This document shows, in pieces, positions 5,972 to 12,659 of a DNA stretch of 15,846 nt. Under the pieces are notes generated by a model. That model searched no databases. It had not been told where the DNA came from and was given only the letters and a program-made list of their open reading frames with translations. Each line of letters begins with the position of its first letter. Positions within the stretch are counted from its first letter, which is position 1. Origin of the DNA: JAIEPT01 sp038217425 (GTDB lineage: Bacteria; Planctomycetota; Planctomycetia; Gemmatales; Gemmataceae); the NCBI GenBank assembly GCA_038217425.1, contig JBBQPM010000162.1, forward strand, positions 1 through 15,846. The letters run 5' to 3'. Made by a program: the position numbers and the translations under genes.

Positions 5972-7312
5972 TTAGATTCCGCGGAACGCCTCGACCAGGC
6001 CGTCCATCTCCGCTTTCGTCCGTTTCTCCGTCACCGCGATCGTGATGCAATTCTTCAGACTCGGATACCAACGTCCGGTCGCCAAACCTCCATGATACCG
6101 GGAGGCGAGCAACTTCGCGAGCGTCGCGGCGCCGTCGCCGGGGATCTGGATCGTGAACTCCTTGACGAACGGCTGCGGAAACTTCAGCGACACGCCGGGA
6201 ATCGCCGTCAGTTGTTCGGCCAGATAATGCGCCTTGTGCAGGCAAAGCTCGGCCGTCTCTTTTAAGCCGGCGGGACCGAGCGCGGTCAGATACGCGGCGG
6301 CGCGCAGGGCGAAGAGCCCCTGGTTCGTGCAGATGTTGCTCGTCGCCTTCTCGCGACGAATGTGCTGTTCGCGCGTTTGCAGCGTCAGCACCCAGCAACG
6401 CTTGCCGTTGCGATCGACCGTCTGTCCCACGAGTCGGCCCGGGATCTTGCGGACGTACTCCTCGCGGCAGGCCATGATGCCGAGGATCGGTCCGCCGAAT
6501 GCCATCGGGTTGCCGAGCGTCTGGCCCTCGGCCACGACAATGTCGGCGCCGTACTGGCCGGGACGTTTGAGGACGCCCAGGCTGATCGGATCGAAACTGA
6601 TGATGGCGAGGGCGCCGTTTTCCTTCGTGATCTTGACCAGATTCTCGGCATCTTCGAGGCAGCCGAAAAAGTTGGGATGCTGCACGATGACGCAGAGTGT
6701 CTGATCGTCGAGGGCCTTTTTCAGATCTTCGGGCGACAACGTACCGCCGGGCGTCGGCAGCGTCGTGATCTGCACGGGGAGGTTGGCGAGGTACGTGGCC
6801 AGCGTCTGGCGATACTCGGGATGCACGCTCTCGGCGACCAGGACTTTGCTCCGCTTGGCGTGGATGCTGAGCGACATCAGCACCGCCTCGGCGACGGCTG
6901 ACGCGCCTTCGTACAGGCTGGCGTTGGCGACGTCCATGCCGGTGAGCTGGCAGACGAGCGTCTGGTACTCGAAAAACGCCTGCAAGCTCCCCTGGCTCGC
7001 CTCCGCCTGGTACGGCGTGTAGGCGGTGTAGAACTCGCTGCGCGACGAGACGACGTCGACCACGGCGGGGATGAAGTGGTCGTAACTGCCGCCCCCCAGG
7101 AAACAGACCGTCTGATCGGCCGGCTGATTCTTGTTGCAGAGTTCGCCGAAATGTTGCTGGAGCTCGATCTCGGTCAGCGACGGCGGCACATTGAGGAGCC
7201 GGCGCAGCCGATTGGATTCCGGGATGTTCTGGAAGAGTTCTTCGAGCGAGGCGGCGCCGACCTTGCGCAGCATTTCTTGAACGTCTGCGGGCGTGTTGAG
7301 CACGTACGACAA
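5972..7312 (-). CDS. gcvPA: Glycine dehydrogenase (decarboxylating) subunit 1, P-protein alpha (TTG start)
   Basis: N-terminal half of the two-subunit P-protein, 446 residues, the normal length. Conserved segments include the N-terminal SYVLNTPADVQEML with SLEELFQNIP (22-31), FLGGGSYDHFIP (71-82), TPYQAEASQGSLQAFFEYQT (99-118) and ASLYEGASA (131-139). The alpha subunit normally lacks the PLP lysine; that residue is in gcvPB. The start codon is TTG at 7312. It is supported by AGGAG (7320-7324) at 7-nt spacing and by the family's usual opening (M-x-Y-x-x-x-T). It lies 67 bp downstream of purN on the same strand, consistent with a dapF-purN-gcvPA-gcvPB transcript. Confidence 0.94.
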   Translation of the reverse strand: MSYVLNTPADVQEMLRKVGAASLEELFQNIPESNRLRRLLNVPPSLTEIELQQHFGELCNKNQPADQTVCFLGGGSYDHFIPAVVDVVSSRSEFYTAYTPYQAEASQGSLQAFFEYQTLVCQLTGMDVANASLYEGASAVAEAVLMSLSIHAKRSKVLVAESVHPEYRQTLATYLANLPVQITTLPTPGGTLSPEDLKKALDDQTLCVIVQHPNFFGCLEDAENLVKITKENGALAIISFDPISLGVLKRPGQYGADIVVAEGQTLGNPMAFGGPILGIMACREEYVRKIPGRLVGQTVDRNGKRCWVLTLQTREQHIRREKATSNICTNQGLFALRAAAYLTALGPAGLKETAELCLHKAHYLAEQLTAIPGVSLKFPQPFVKEFTIQIPGDGAATLAKLLASRYHGGLATGRWYPSLKNCITIAVTEKRTKAEMDGLVEAFRGI

Positions 7313-7319
7313 GGGAGAA

Positions 7320-7324
7320 CTCCT
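7320..7324 (-). promoter_or_regulatory. Ribosome binding site that fixes the TTG start of gcvPA
   Basis: AGGAG on the minus strand lies 7 nt before TTG at 7312. No ATG or GTG in this frame aligns with the family N-terminus, so this site decides the start. Confidence 0.7.
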
Positions 7325-7379
7325 GACCGATGATAAATTGGCGAGCCGAAGATACCAATAGCGAACGAATCCGCAGACT

Positions 7380-7985
7380 TCAAGCGCGGATCCGTACGCA
7401 CCGTCCCACGATCTCGAGACGCCCCTCCGCGAACAGGCGAATCGCTTCCGGATACGCCTCGCATTCTTCCACGAAGATGCGCTTCTCCAGCGACTCGGGC
7501 GAGTCGTCGTTCAGGACGGGGACGGTGCGCTGCAAGATGATGGGGCCGTGGTCGTACTGGTTGTCGGCGAAGTGGACGGTGCAGCCGCTGACCTTGGCGC
7601 CGTAAGCGAGCACCGCTTCGTGGACGTGATGGCCGTAAAATCCGTGGCCGCAAAAGGCGGGGATGAGCGAGGGATGGATGTTCATGACTTTGCCGAGATA
7701 GTCGTCCGGCACCTCGATGAGTTGCAGGAACCCGGCGAGGCAGACGAGATCGATCTTGGCGTCGCGGCACAGATCGAAGATGCGCTTGCTGAACTCGCTG
7801 CGCGATCCGGCTTCCTTGCGCGAGACGATGGCCCAGGGGAGATTGGCGCGCCGAGCGCGTTCGAGTCCGAAAACGCCTGCGTTGCTGGAGACGACGAGGG
7901 CGATGTCGGCGGCGAGGGGGCGGTCGATCAGGTTTTGTAGCGTGGTGCCGCCCGCGGAGATAAGGACGGCGAGGCGCGGCTTCAT
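7380..7985 (-). CDS. purN: Phosphoribosylglycinamide formyltransferase (GAR transformylase)
   Basis: Transfers a formyl group from 10-formyl-THF to glycinamide ribonucleotide, the third step of purine synthesis, in the cytosol. The 201 residues fit the family. The catalytic triad is visible: N102 and H104 in VMNIHPSLIPAF, and D145 in NQYDHGPI. The N-terminal LISAGGTTLQNLI (8-20) is the GAR phosphate loop region (usually SGxGSN/TNxQ). The ATG at 7985 is chosen because GGAG (7994-7997) sits 8 nt before it; a longer reading from TTG at 8006 would start inside an inverted-repeat element. It follows dapF and precedes gcvPA on the same strand. Its two inputs, glycine-derived GAR and a folate one-carbon unit, link it to the glycine cleavage genes downstream. 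Confidence 0.94.
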   Translation of the reverse strand: MKPRLAVLISAGGTTLQNLIDRPLAADIALVVSSNAGVFGLERARRANLPWAIVSRKEAGSRSEFSKRIFDLCRDAKIDLVCLAGFLQLIEVPDDYLGKVMNIHPSLIPAFCGHGFYGHHVHEAVLAYGAKVSGCTVHFADNQYDHGPIILQRTVPVLNDDSPESLEKRIFVEECEAYPEAIRLFAEGRLEIVGRCVRIRA

Positions 7986-8003
7986 ACGGCATTCTCCATA
8001 TTT

Positions 8004-8104
8004 CAAAAGCCCAGGGATGGCTATCCCTGGGGAAGCGTCCGCGACAAAAATCCAACCGGCGCGTCTTCAGGGGTTCCCCAGGGATAGCCATCCCTGGGCT
8101 TTTG
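8004..8104. repeat. 101-bp MITE-like element with perfect 31-bp inverted arms, each arm a nested hairpin
   Basis: The left arm 8004-8034 and right arm 8074-8104 are exact reverse complements over 31 bases, with a 39-bp spacer. Inside each arm CCAGGGAT-GGCT-ATCCCTGG forms an 8-bp stem with a 4-base loop. The element therefore can fold either as one long hairpin or as two small ones. It fills almost the whole dapF-purN gap, ending 1 bp from the dapF stop codon and leaving the purN Shine-Dalgarno free. No target-site duplication is obvious. Perfect arm identity suggests recent formation or gene conversion. Confidence 0.85.
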
Positions 8105-8105
8105 C

Positions 8106-8936
8106 CTAATCCTTCCACTCGCCCTGAAAGACCTCGACCGCGGGGCCCGTCATATACACGTGATTGTCGACGTCGGACCATTCCAGGAGCAAATCGCCGC
8201 CGGGCAGATGCGCGGTGATCTTGCGCCCCGTCCGCCCCGTCAGCGCCCCGGCCACGCACACCGCACATGCCCCGGTCCCACAGGCGAGCGTCTCGCCGGA
8301 ACCGCGCTCCCAGACGCGCATCGTGATCTCGTCGGGCCCCAGCACCTTGACGAACTCGACGTTGGTGCGGCGCGGGAAGAGCGGATCGACCTCGATCTTC
8401 GGGCCCACTCCCAACACCAGCGGATCGGTGATTTCATCGACGAAGATGACGCAGTGCGGATTCCCCATCGAGACGCAGGTGCCAAAGAGAGCGTATCCGG
8501 GGAGCATGACGTCTTGCACGGGATGGCCGGGGAGCTTGGTCGGAATCTTCTCGGCCTCGAGGATCGGCTCGCCCATGTCGACGCGGACGGTCTGGACGAG
8601 GTCGCCGGAGATATTGAGTTCGAGCGAGAGCACGCCTCGGCCCGTCTCGATGCGCAGGAGCGGTTTGCGGGCGATGCCGTGGTCGTAGACGAACTTGGCG
8701 ACGCAGCGGATGCCGTTGCCGCACATTTCGGACTCGGAGCCGTCGGCGTTGAACATGCGCATGCGCGCGTCGGCTCGATCGGACGGACAGATGAGGATAA
8801 GCCCATCGCCGCCGACGCCGAAATGGCGGTCGGCGAGGACGCGCGCGAGCCCGGCGGGGTCGGCAGGGATCGGCTGGCGGACGCAATCGACGTAGACGTA
8901 ATCGTTGCCGGCGCCTTGCATCTTGACGAAACGCAT
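8106..8936 (-). CDS. dapF: Diaminopimelate epimerase
   Basis: PLP-independent epimerase converting LL- to meso-diaminopimelate for lysine and peptidoglycan synthesis. It is 276 residues with the two-domain symmetric fold. Both catalytic cysteines are present: C72 in ESEMCGNGIRCVA and C219 in ETLACGTGACA. The N-terminus MRFVKMQGAGNDYVYVD is typical and fixes the ATG at 8936, which has AGGAG upstream. VGGDGLILI (41-49) and SMGNPHCV (156-163) are further family motifs. It is divergent from the ParA gene, is probably the first gene of the dapF-purN-gcvPA-gcvPB run, and its stop abuts the MITE-like repeat. Confidence 0.96.
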   Translation of the reverse strand: MRFVKMQGAGNDYVYVDCVRQPIPADPAGLARVLADRHFGVGGDGLILICPSDRADARMRMFNADGSESEMCGNGIRCVAKFVYDHGIARKPLLRIETGRGVLSLELNISGDLVQTVRVDMGEPILEAEKIPTKLPGHPVQDVMLPGYALFGTCVSMGNPHCVIFVDEITDPLVLGVGPKIEVDPLFPRRTNVEFVKVLGPDEITMRVWERGSGETLACGTGACAVCVAGALTGRTGRKITAHLPGGDLLLEWSDVDNHVYMTGPAVEVFQGEWKD

Positions 8937-8963
8937 TCGGCGTTGCTCCTAAATACAAAAACC

Positions 8964-9080
8964 AACCACAGAGACACAGAGAACACAGAGGAAGAGAGAA
9001 GACAAAGAAGATGTGGTTCCTCTTTGATACTCCCCTCCTCTCGCATTTTCTTCCTCTGTGCCCTCTGTGCCTCTGTGGTT
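8964..9080. repeat. CACAGAG-type inverted repeat upstream of dapF
   Basis: The left arm 8964-8995 begins AACCACAGAG and carries spaced CACAGAG units. The right arm 9049-9080 is its reverse complement with three differences in 32, all A/G transitions. The spacer is 53 bp. Related units occur singly at 174-207. Repeats with CACAGAG units are, from memory, found dispersed in many bacterial genomes. It lies in the dapF/parA divergent region and could form a long hairpin or mark a small mobile element. Confidence 0.75.
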
Positions 9081-9120
9081 AGTCTTTTTCTGGACACCAC
9101 TAGGCTATCGCGATCGTTCC

Positions 9121-9169
9121 CCGGTTCAAGCCGGTTCGCGTTGTTTCGTTTCGCAGGCCTCGTTATAAT
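9121..9169 (+). promoter_or_regulatory. Promoter of the ParA-like gene, with a direct repeat just upstream
   Basis: TTGTTT (9141-9146), a 17-bp spacer and a perfect TATAAT (9164-9169) form a sigma-70-type promoter. Transcription would begin near 9176, about 30 bp before the start codon. Two CCGGTTC direct repeats (9121-9127, 9131-9137) lie 10 bp apart immediately upstream, in a position suitable for an activator. The promoter is well supported; the operator is a guess. Confidence 0.6.
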
Positions 9170-9207
9170 CCCGCGGACCTGTGACCTTATCTCCCAGAGG
9201 ATGGCTC

Positions 9208-10035
9208 ATGCGACGGATCGCGATCATCAATCAAAAGGGAGGCGTCGGCAAAACGACGACGTCGGTGAACCTCGCCGCCGCCCTCGCCCGCCTCGGCAAT
9301 CGAGTCCTCGTACTCGACCTCGATCCCCAGGCCCACGCCACCACCCACCTCGGCATCGAACCCAACGGCATCTCGCTGTCGATGTACGACGTGCTCATTA
9401 ATTCCAAGCCGCTCAGTGAAGCCATTCTGCCAGCGGAAGAGAACCTCTGGATCGTCCCCAGCGACATCAACCTCGCCGCCGCCGAAGTCGAACTCGCCGG
9501 TGTCGTCGGACGCGAAGTCATCCTGCGCGATCAACTGCAATCCGAACAAGACCGCTTCGACTTCCTCCTCATGGATTGCGGCCCCTCGCTCGGCGTGCTC
9601 ACGCTCAACGCCCTGTGTGCCGCGCAGGAAGTCTTCATTCCGCTGCAGCCCCACTTTCTGGCGCTGCACGGTCTGGGTAAACTCTTCGAAACGACGGCGC
9701 TCGTCAAGAAGCGCATCAACGCCCATCTCGACATCACCGGCATCGTGCTCTGTTTGTGCGATTCCAACACCCGGCTCGCCCAGGAAGTCGTCGGCGACTT
9801 GCACGACTTCCTCGAACGCAACCGCAGCTCGCAGATGCCGTGGGCGCACACGAAGGTGTTCCAGACGCGAATTCGGCGCAACATCAAACTCGCGGAATGC
9901 CCCAGCTTCGGGCAATCGATTTTCTCATATGCCGCCCGCTGTCCGGGCGCGGAAGACTACTCAGCCCTCGCCCGTGAAGTGTCGGGGCGGTCGCTGACGA
10001 TCGATGAAAGTTCGCTGCAGACGGCGCTGGCGTAA
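9208..10035 (+). CDS. ParA/Soj-type ATPase (deviant Walker A), no ParB partner in view
   Basis: A 275-residue ParA/MinD-superfamily ATPase. The deviant Walker A KGGVGKTT (10-17) carries the signature lysine K10 and P-loop lysine K15. Switch I is VLDLDPQAHATTHLGI (35-50) and Walker B is FLLMDCGPSLG (119-129). SNTRLAQEV (186-194) and FQTRIRRNIKLAECPSFGQSI resemble chromosomal Soj proteins. Such ATPases bind DNA non-specifically and position chromosomes, plasmids or protein complexes. The ATG at 9208 is preferred over GTG at 9181 because AGAGG (9196-9200) lies 7 nt before it and the fold begins at MRRIAIINQKGG. No ParB gene or parS-like site was found, so its cargo is unknown. Confidence 0.9.
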   Translation: MRRIAIINQKGGVGKTTTSVNLAAALARLGNRVLVLDLDPQAHATTHLGIEPNGISLSMYDVLINSKPLSEAILPAEENLWIVPSDINLAAAEVELAGVVGREVILRDQLQSEQDRFDFLLMDCGPSLGVLTLNALCAAQEVFIPLQPHFLALHGLGKLFETTALVKKRINAHLDITGIVLCLCDSNTRLAQEVVGDLHDFLERNRSSQMPWAHTKVFQTRIRRNIKLAECPSFGQSIFSYAARCPGAEDYSALAREVSGRSLTIDESSLQTALA

Positions 10036-10062
10036 GCGGGGCCGAACTCGAGGAGAGGAACG

Positions 10063-10099
10063 AAAGCTCATGGCCGGAACCATGAGCTTTTCACTTTTT
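10063..10099 (+). terminator. Rho-independent terminator shared by convergent genes
   Basis: A perfect 11-bp stem, AAAGCTCATGG (10063-10073) with CCATGAGCTTT (10080-10090), closes a CCGGAA loop. Downstream on the plus strand comes TTCACTTTTT. It lies 27 bp after the ParA-like stop codon and touches the stop codon of the convergent SIMPL gene, so it probably works in both directions. Confidence 0.8.
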
Positions 10100-11002
10100 G
10101 GGCGCGATCTCGAAGCGCACGCGGACATACGCGGTGAACTGCACGACCGGCTCGCTCACGATCGGATTCACGACCGAATCGAAGCCGTTCGCGGTCAGCG
10201 GGTTGTAGTAGAACGTCCGTCCCTTGCGCGCCTTTTGCACCGACAATCGTTCGCGCTCGCCATACGGCAGCTCGATGTGCTCCGATTCCTGGGCGACGTA
10301 CGAGTCGTACATCTCGTTCGGGTAGTAGATGCTCGTCTTGTCGACATAGATCTGAGGCGGTTGCGTCAGCTTGACGCCCAGGAACTGCTCGAACCGGGCG
10401 GCCTTTAGTTGGAGGACGCGCGCCGTCTCCGCGAACAGTTTCGTCTGGACCGCTTCGTGATTCTTGACGAGATAGTCGACCTTGACCAAATCGAAAATCT
10501 TCAGATCCGCGGCTGCGATCAAGATCTTATCGAGCGTTTTGAGTTCCTTGAAGCGAAGCGAAATGTTCTTCTTGAGATCGAACCCGACCAGCTTCTCCTT
10601 GGCGATCTTGTCGGCGATCTCGTAGCCGTACGTCTTGTTCTGAGCGACGAAATCGACCTGGATGTCGTCGCCGACAATACCGATCGCCTTGAGGGCGGCG
10701 GTAAAGTCCTTGACGAGTGCGTTCATTTTTTGCGTGGACTCGGCGACGGTGGCGGCTTCCTGCGAGAGCGCGAAGACCGCAACGTATTCGTCGGCCCGGA
10801 CGTTCATCAGCACGGCCGCATCGACGTACATGCCGTTTCCGGTCGGCTTTTCGCTTTCGGAAAGGGCTCGTTTGGACCGTTCCGCCTGCTCGGCGCGGAG
10901 CCGACCGCTCCCCTGCCCGTAGGCGGAGTTGCCCCCCACCTGCGCGAGACAGGCGGAGGCGTTCAGAAGTAAAAACGCCGCGACCGCGATCGAAAGTTTC
11001 AT
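10091..11002 (-). CDS. Secreted SIMPL (DUF541) domain protein
   Basis: A 303-residue exported protein. Residues 1-20 form a signal peptide (MKLSIAVAAFLLL core, cleavage probably near A20-Q21). Residues about 60-300 resemble the SIMPL/DUF541 family: VRADEYVAVFALSQEAATV, then MNALVKDFTAALKAIGI with DIQVDFV, and YVRVRFEI at the end. It is longer than typical bacterial SIMPL proteins because of a linker after the signal peptide and an insertion near 230-280. Known relatives are periplasmic or surface proteins of poorly defined role, some linked to oxidative stress. The ATG at 11002 has a strong GGAGG. It is last in a minus-strand run of secreted-protein genes and ends at the shared terminator. 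Confidence 0.72.
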   Translation of the reverse strand: MKLSIAVAAFLLLNASACLAQVGGNSAYGQGSGRLRAEQAERSKRALSESEKPTGNGMYVDAAVLMNVRADEYVAVFALSQEAATVAESTQKMNALVKDFTAALKAIGIVGDDIQVDFVAQNKTYGYEIADKIAKEKLVGFDLKKNISLRFKELKTLDKILIAAADLKIFDLVKVDYLVKNHEAVQTKLFAETARVLQLKAARFEQFLGVKLTQPPQIYVDKTSIYYPNEMYDSYVAQESEHIELPYGERERLSVQKARKGRTFYYNPLTANGFDSVVNPIVSEPVVQFTAYVRVRFEIAPKK

Positions 11003-11089
11003 CTGAGCGCCTCCTCGATTATCCCAGGGGTTCGGAGTACCTCACCCGCTGGGCTTGCAGGATTCTTGACTGCACGTCTCAACGCGATC

Positions 11090-11683
11090 TTAGTTGTCGT
11101 TCTTGGGGCGTTCGATTTTCTTCTTGGGATCGCCGCCGGGGGTGAAGCCGAAACCGCGGTTTTCGAGTTTGAACTCTTCGCCCAGCATTTGTTTGTAGGC
11201 CTTGCGCTGGCCGACGGTGAGGGCTTCTTGAATTTTTTCGGCAGTCTCTTTATTGAGCGTTTTCATTTTTTCGAAGCCGCCGGCGAAGCCCCCCTTGCCT
11301 TTGAAGAGTTCGGCGCGTTCCTTGGCGGCTTCTTTCTCGATGGCGGCGATGGTGGCCTTTTGCTCTTCAGTGACCTTGAGTTCCTTTTGAATCCTGGCGT
11401 CGTAAAACGCCGAGGTTCCGCGTTGTTGGAGGTCGATCTGCTTGAGGCGTTTCAGTTGTTTTTCGTCGAGCACGTCGGCGAGGGCTTTGAGCAAGGAATC
11501 GGGGATCTTTTCGAGCTGCTCTTCGGTGAGTCCGAGTTCCTTCTGGACCTGGGGATTGCGAACGAGATTGACCGCATCGACCCGACCGCCGCCGCCGCCC
11601 GGGCGCATCGGCTGCTGGGCCAATAAAAGACTACCGCCCACGAGGGCGGCGAAACCAGCCACGAGAACTGTCATTCGGCGCAT
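11090..11683 (-). CDS. Secreted helical protein with duplicated Spy/CpxP-like LTxEQ units
   Basis: A 197-residue protein with a signal peptide (MRRMTVLVAGFAALVGGSLLLA, cleavage near A23). A Gly-rich linker (29-33) follows, then a mostly helical, highly charged body. Two units resemble each other: VQKELGLTEEQLEKI (46-60) and IQKELKVTEEQKATI (98-112). They recall the LTxxQ motif of periplasmic Spy/CpxP proteins and similar planctomycete proteins, but this is a resemblance rather than a firm family match. The tail is basic (PKKKIERPK). The ATG at 11683 is chosen over an upstream TTG at 11722 because it has GGAG 8 nt before it and begins the signal peptide directly. Function unknown; periplasmic chaperone-like or metal-stress roles are possible. 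Confidence 0.65.
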   Translation of the reverse strand: MRRMTVLVAGFAALVGGSLLLAQQPMRPGGGGGRVDAVNLVRNPQVQKELGLTEEQLEKIPDSLLKALADVLDEKQLKRLKQIDLQQRGTSAFYDARIQKELKVTEEQKATIAAIEKEAAKERAELFKGKGGFAGGFEKMKTLNKETAEKIQEALTVGQRKAYKQMLGEEFKLENRGFGFTPGGDPKKKIERPKNDN

Positions 11684-11726
11684 GTCGCACACTCCAAAAA
11701 ATAGGAAAGGAAAGGGGCGCAAGGTA

Positions 11727-11749
11727 AACCCCGGCGCAGAGCCGGGGTT
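11727..11749 (-). terminator. Hairpin after the 11777-12601 gene, possible terminator
   Basis: AACCCCGGC (11727-11735) pairs perfectly with GCCGGGGTT (11741-11749) around a GCAGA loop. On the minus strand it follows the stop codon at 11777 by about 27 bp and is followed by a short TTTACCTT. The U-tract is poor, so it may be a weak terminator or a small palindromic repeat. Confidence 0.45.
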
Positions 11750-11776
11750 GTGCGGTCATTTCGAAAAAAGTCGCCC

Positions 11777-12601
11777 TTACGGGACGTAGCGTTTGATGAC
11801 GAACTTGTCCTGGTTTTCGCGGAGCCAGGTTTGGGCCGAGGGATAGATCTCCTGGATCATGCGGATGTTCACCGGGCGTTTGTAGCCGTCCGCGGGGGTC
11901 AAGTTGAGCTGGTTGAAGAGGCCGTAGGGATGCGTGACGCCGTACGGGGCTTTCCAGTCGGCGTCGGCGATCGCCTTGAGGATGAGCTTGCTCTCCTCGG
12001 CGGGGATCGGTTCCAACTTGGCATTGGGGCCAGGAACCTGGCGATACTTGGTGAGCAGGTAGGTGGCGGCCAAGACTTTGTCCGCGCCTTTGAGGGCGGC
12101 GACGGGGTTTTCGGTCAACTTGCCGATCTTGCGGAGCTCGGCGACGGTCTTGTCGAAGTTGGCGCTTTGCTTGGGTTCGAAGCCGGCGTAGGAAACGGTG
12201 GTGTAGAAATCGTGGGCGTGGTGTTTCTTGAAGAAGAAGGCGCCTTCCTGGCCGGTCGTGAAGTTGGTGCGGTTGAACCCGCCGCCGACGATCAGGACTC
12301 CGCCGCCATTGTTCACTTTGGCGGGCGCCTGAAAGCCCAGGCGAATCGTCTTGCCCGGCTTGCCGAGAAGGCCTTCGCTGACTTCGATGGTCGCGATCTT
12401 GAAGGGGACGGTGGTCGGGTTGCTGGGGTGAATGTTGGTGATGACTTCTTTCTCTTCGAAGCCGACGATTTTGCCGACGACGACGACTTCGGCCTGGGCG
12501 AACTGGGCGACCTGGCTTGGCGCCGCAACGCGAAGGGCGCGCGCCGGAGCCGGGTGCGCCAGCGGGGCAAGCAACATGGCGATGAAGAACAATCGCTTCA
12601 T
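11777..12601 (-). CDS. Secreted protein of unknown function
   Basis: Not assigned to a named family. The 274 residues begin with a signal peptide (MKRLFFIAMLLAPLAHPAPARA, cleavage near A22). Residues 30-110 look beta-rich, with AEVVVVGKIVGFEE, IATIEVSEGLLGKPGKTIRLGF and a glycine-rich loop NNGGGVLIVGGGF (97-109). This pattern resembles small beta-barrel domains seen in exported proteins. The second half is helical (VAALKGADKVLAATYLLTKY) and contains no cysteines or catalytic motif that I recognise. The ATG at 12601 has AGGAG upstream. It lies 58 bp after the SDR gene on the same strand, with a TACAAT-like -10 in the gap, so it may be co-transcribed or independently expressed. Confidence 0.7.
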   Translation of the reverse strand: MKRLFFIAMLLAPLAHPAPARALRVAAPSQVAQFAQAEVVVVGKIVGFEEKEVITNIHPSNPTTVPFKIATIEVSEGLLGKPGKTIRLGFQAPAKVNNGGGVLIVGGGFNRTNFTTGQEGAFFFKKHHAHDFYTTVSYAGFEPKQSANFDKTVAELRKIGKLTENPVAALKGADKVLAATYLLTKYRQVPGPNAKLEPIPAEESKLILKAIADADWKAPYGVTHPYGLFNQLNLTPADGYKRPVNIRMIQEIYPSAQTWLRENQDKFVIKRYVP

Positions 12602-12659
12602 GACGAAACTCCTGACAGAGAAAGAGAATGGATTGCGGATATTGTATGAATCGGGGGCT

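Noticed and set aside
5616..7358. Minus-strand open frame of 580 codons across gcvPA and the gcvPB start
   Set aside because: It is out of frame with both subunits, very rich in Arg, Pro and Ala, and without motifs; the GcvPA and GcvPB frames carry all family signatures.
7986..8006. Longer purN reading from a TTG at 8006
   Set aside because: The start would lie inside the inverted-repeat element and adds seven residues with no family match; the ATG at 7985 has its own GGAG.
8004..8104. Inverted repeat read as a rho-independent terminator of dapF
   Set aside because: No U-tract follows on the minus strand, the arms are far longer than a terminator stem and each is internally palindromic; a mobile or REP-type element fits better.
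8964..9080. CACAGAG repeats read as a CRISPR array
   Set aside because: There are only two inverted arms with no regular direct repeats, no unique spacers of equal size and no cas gene.
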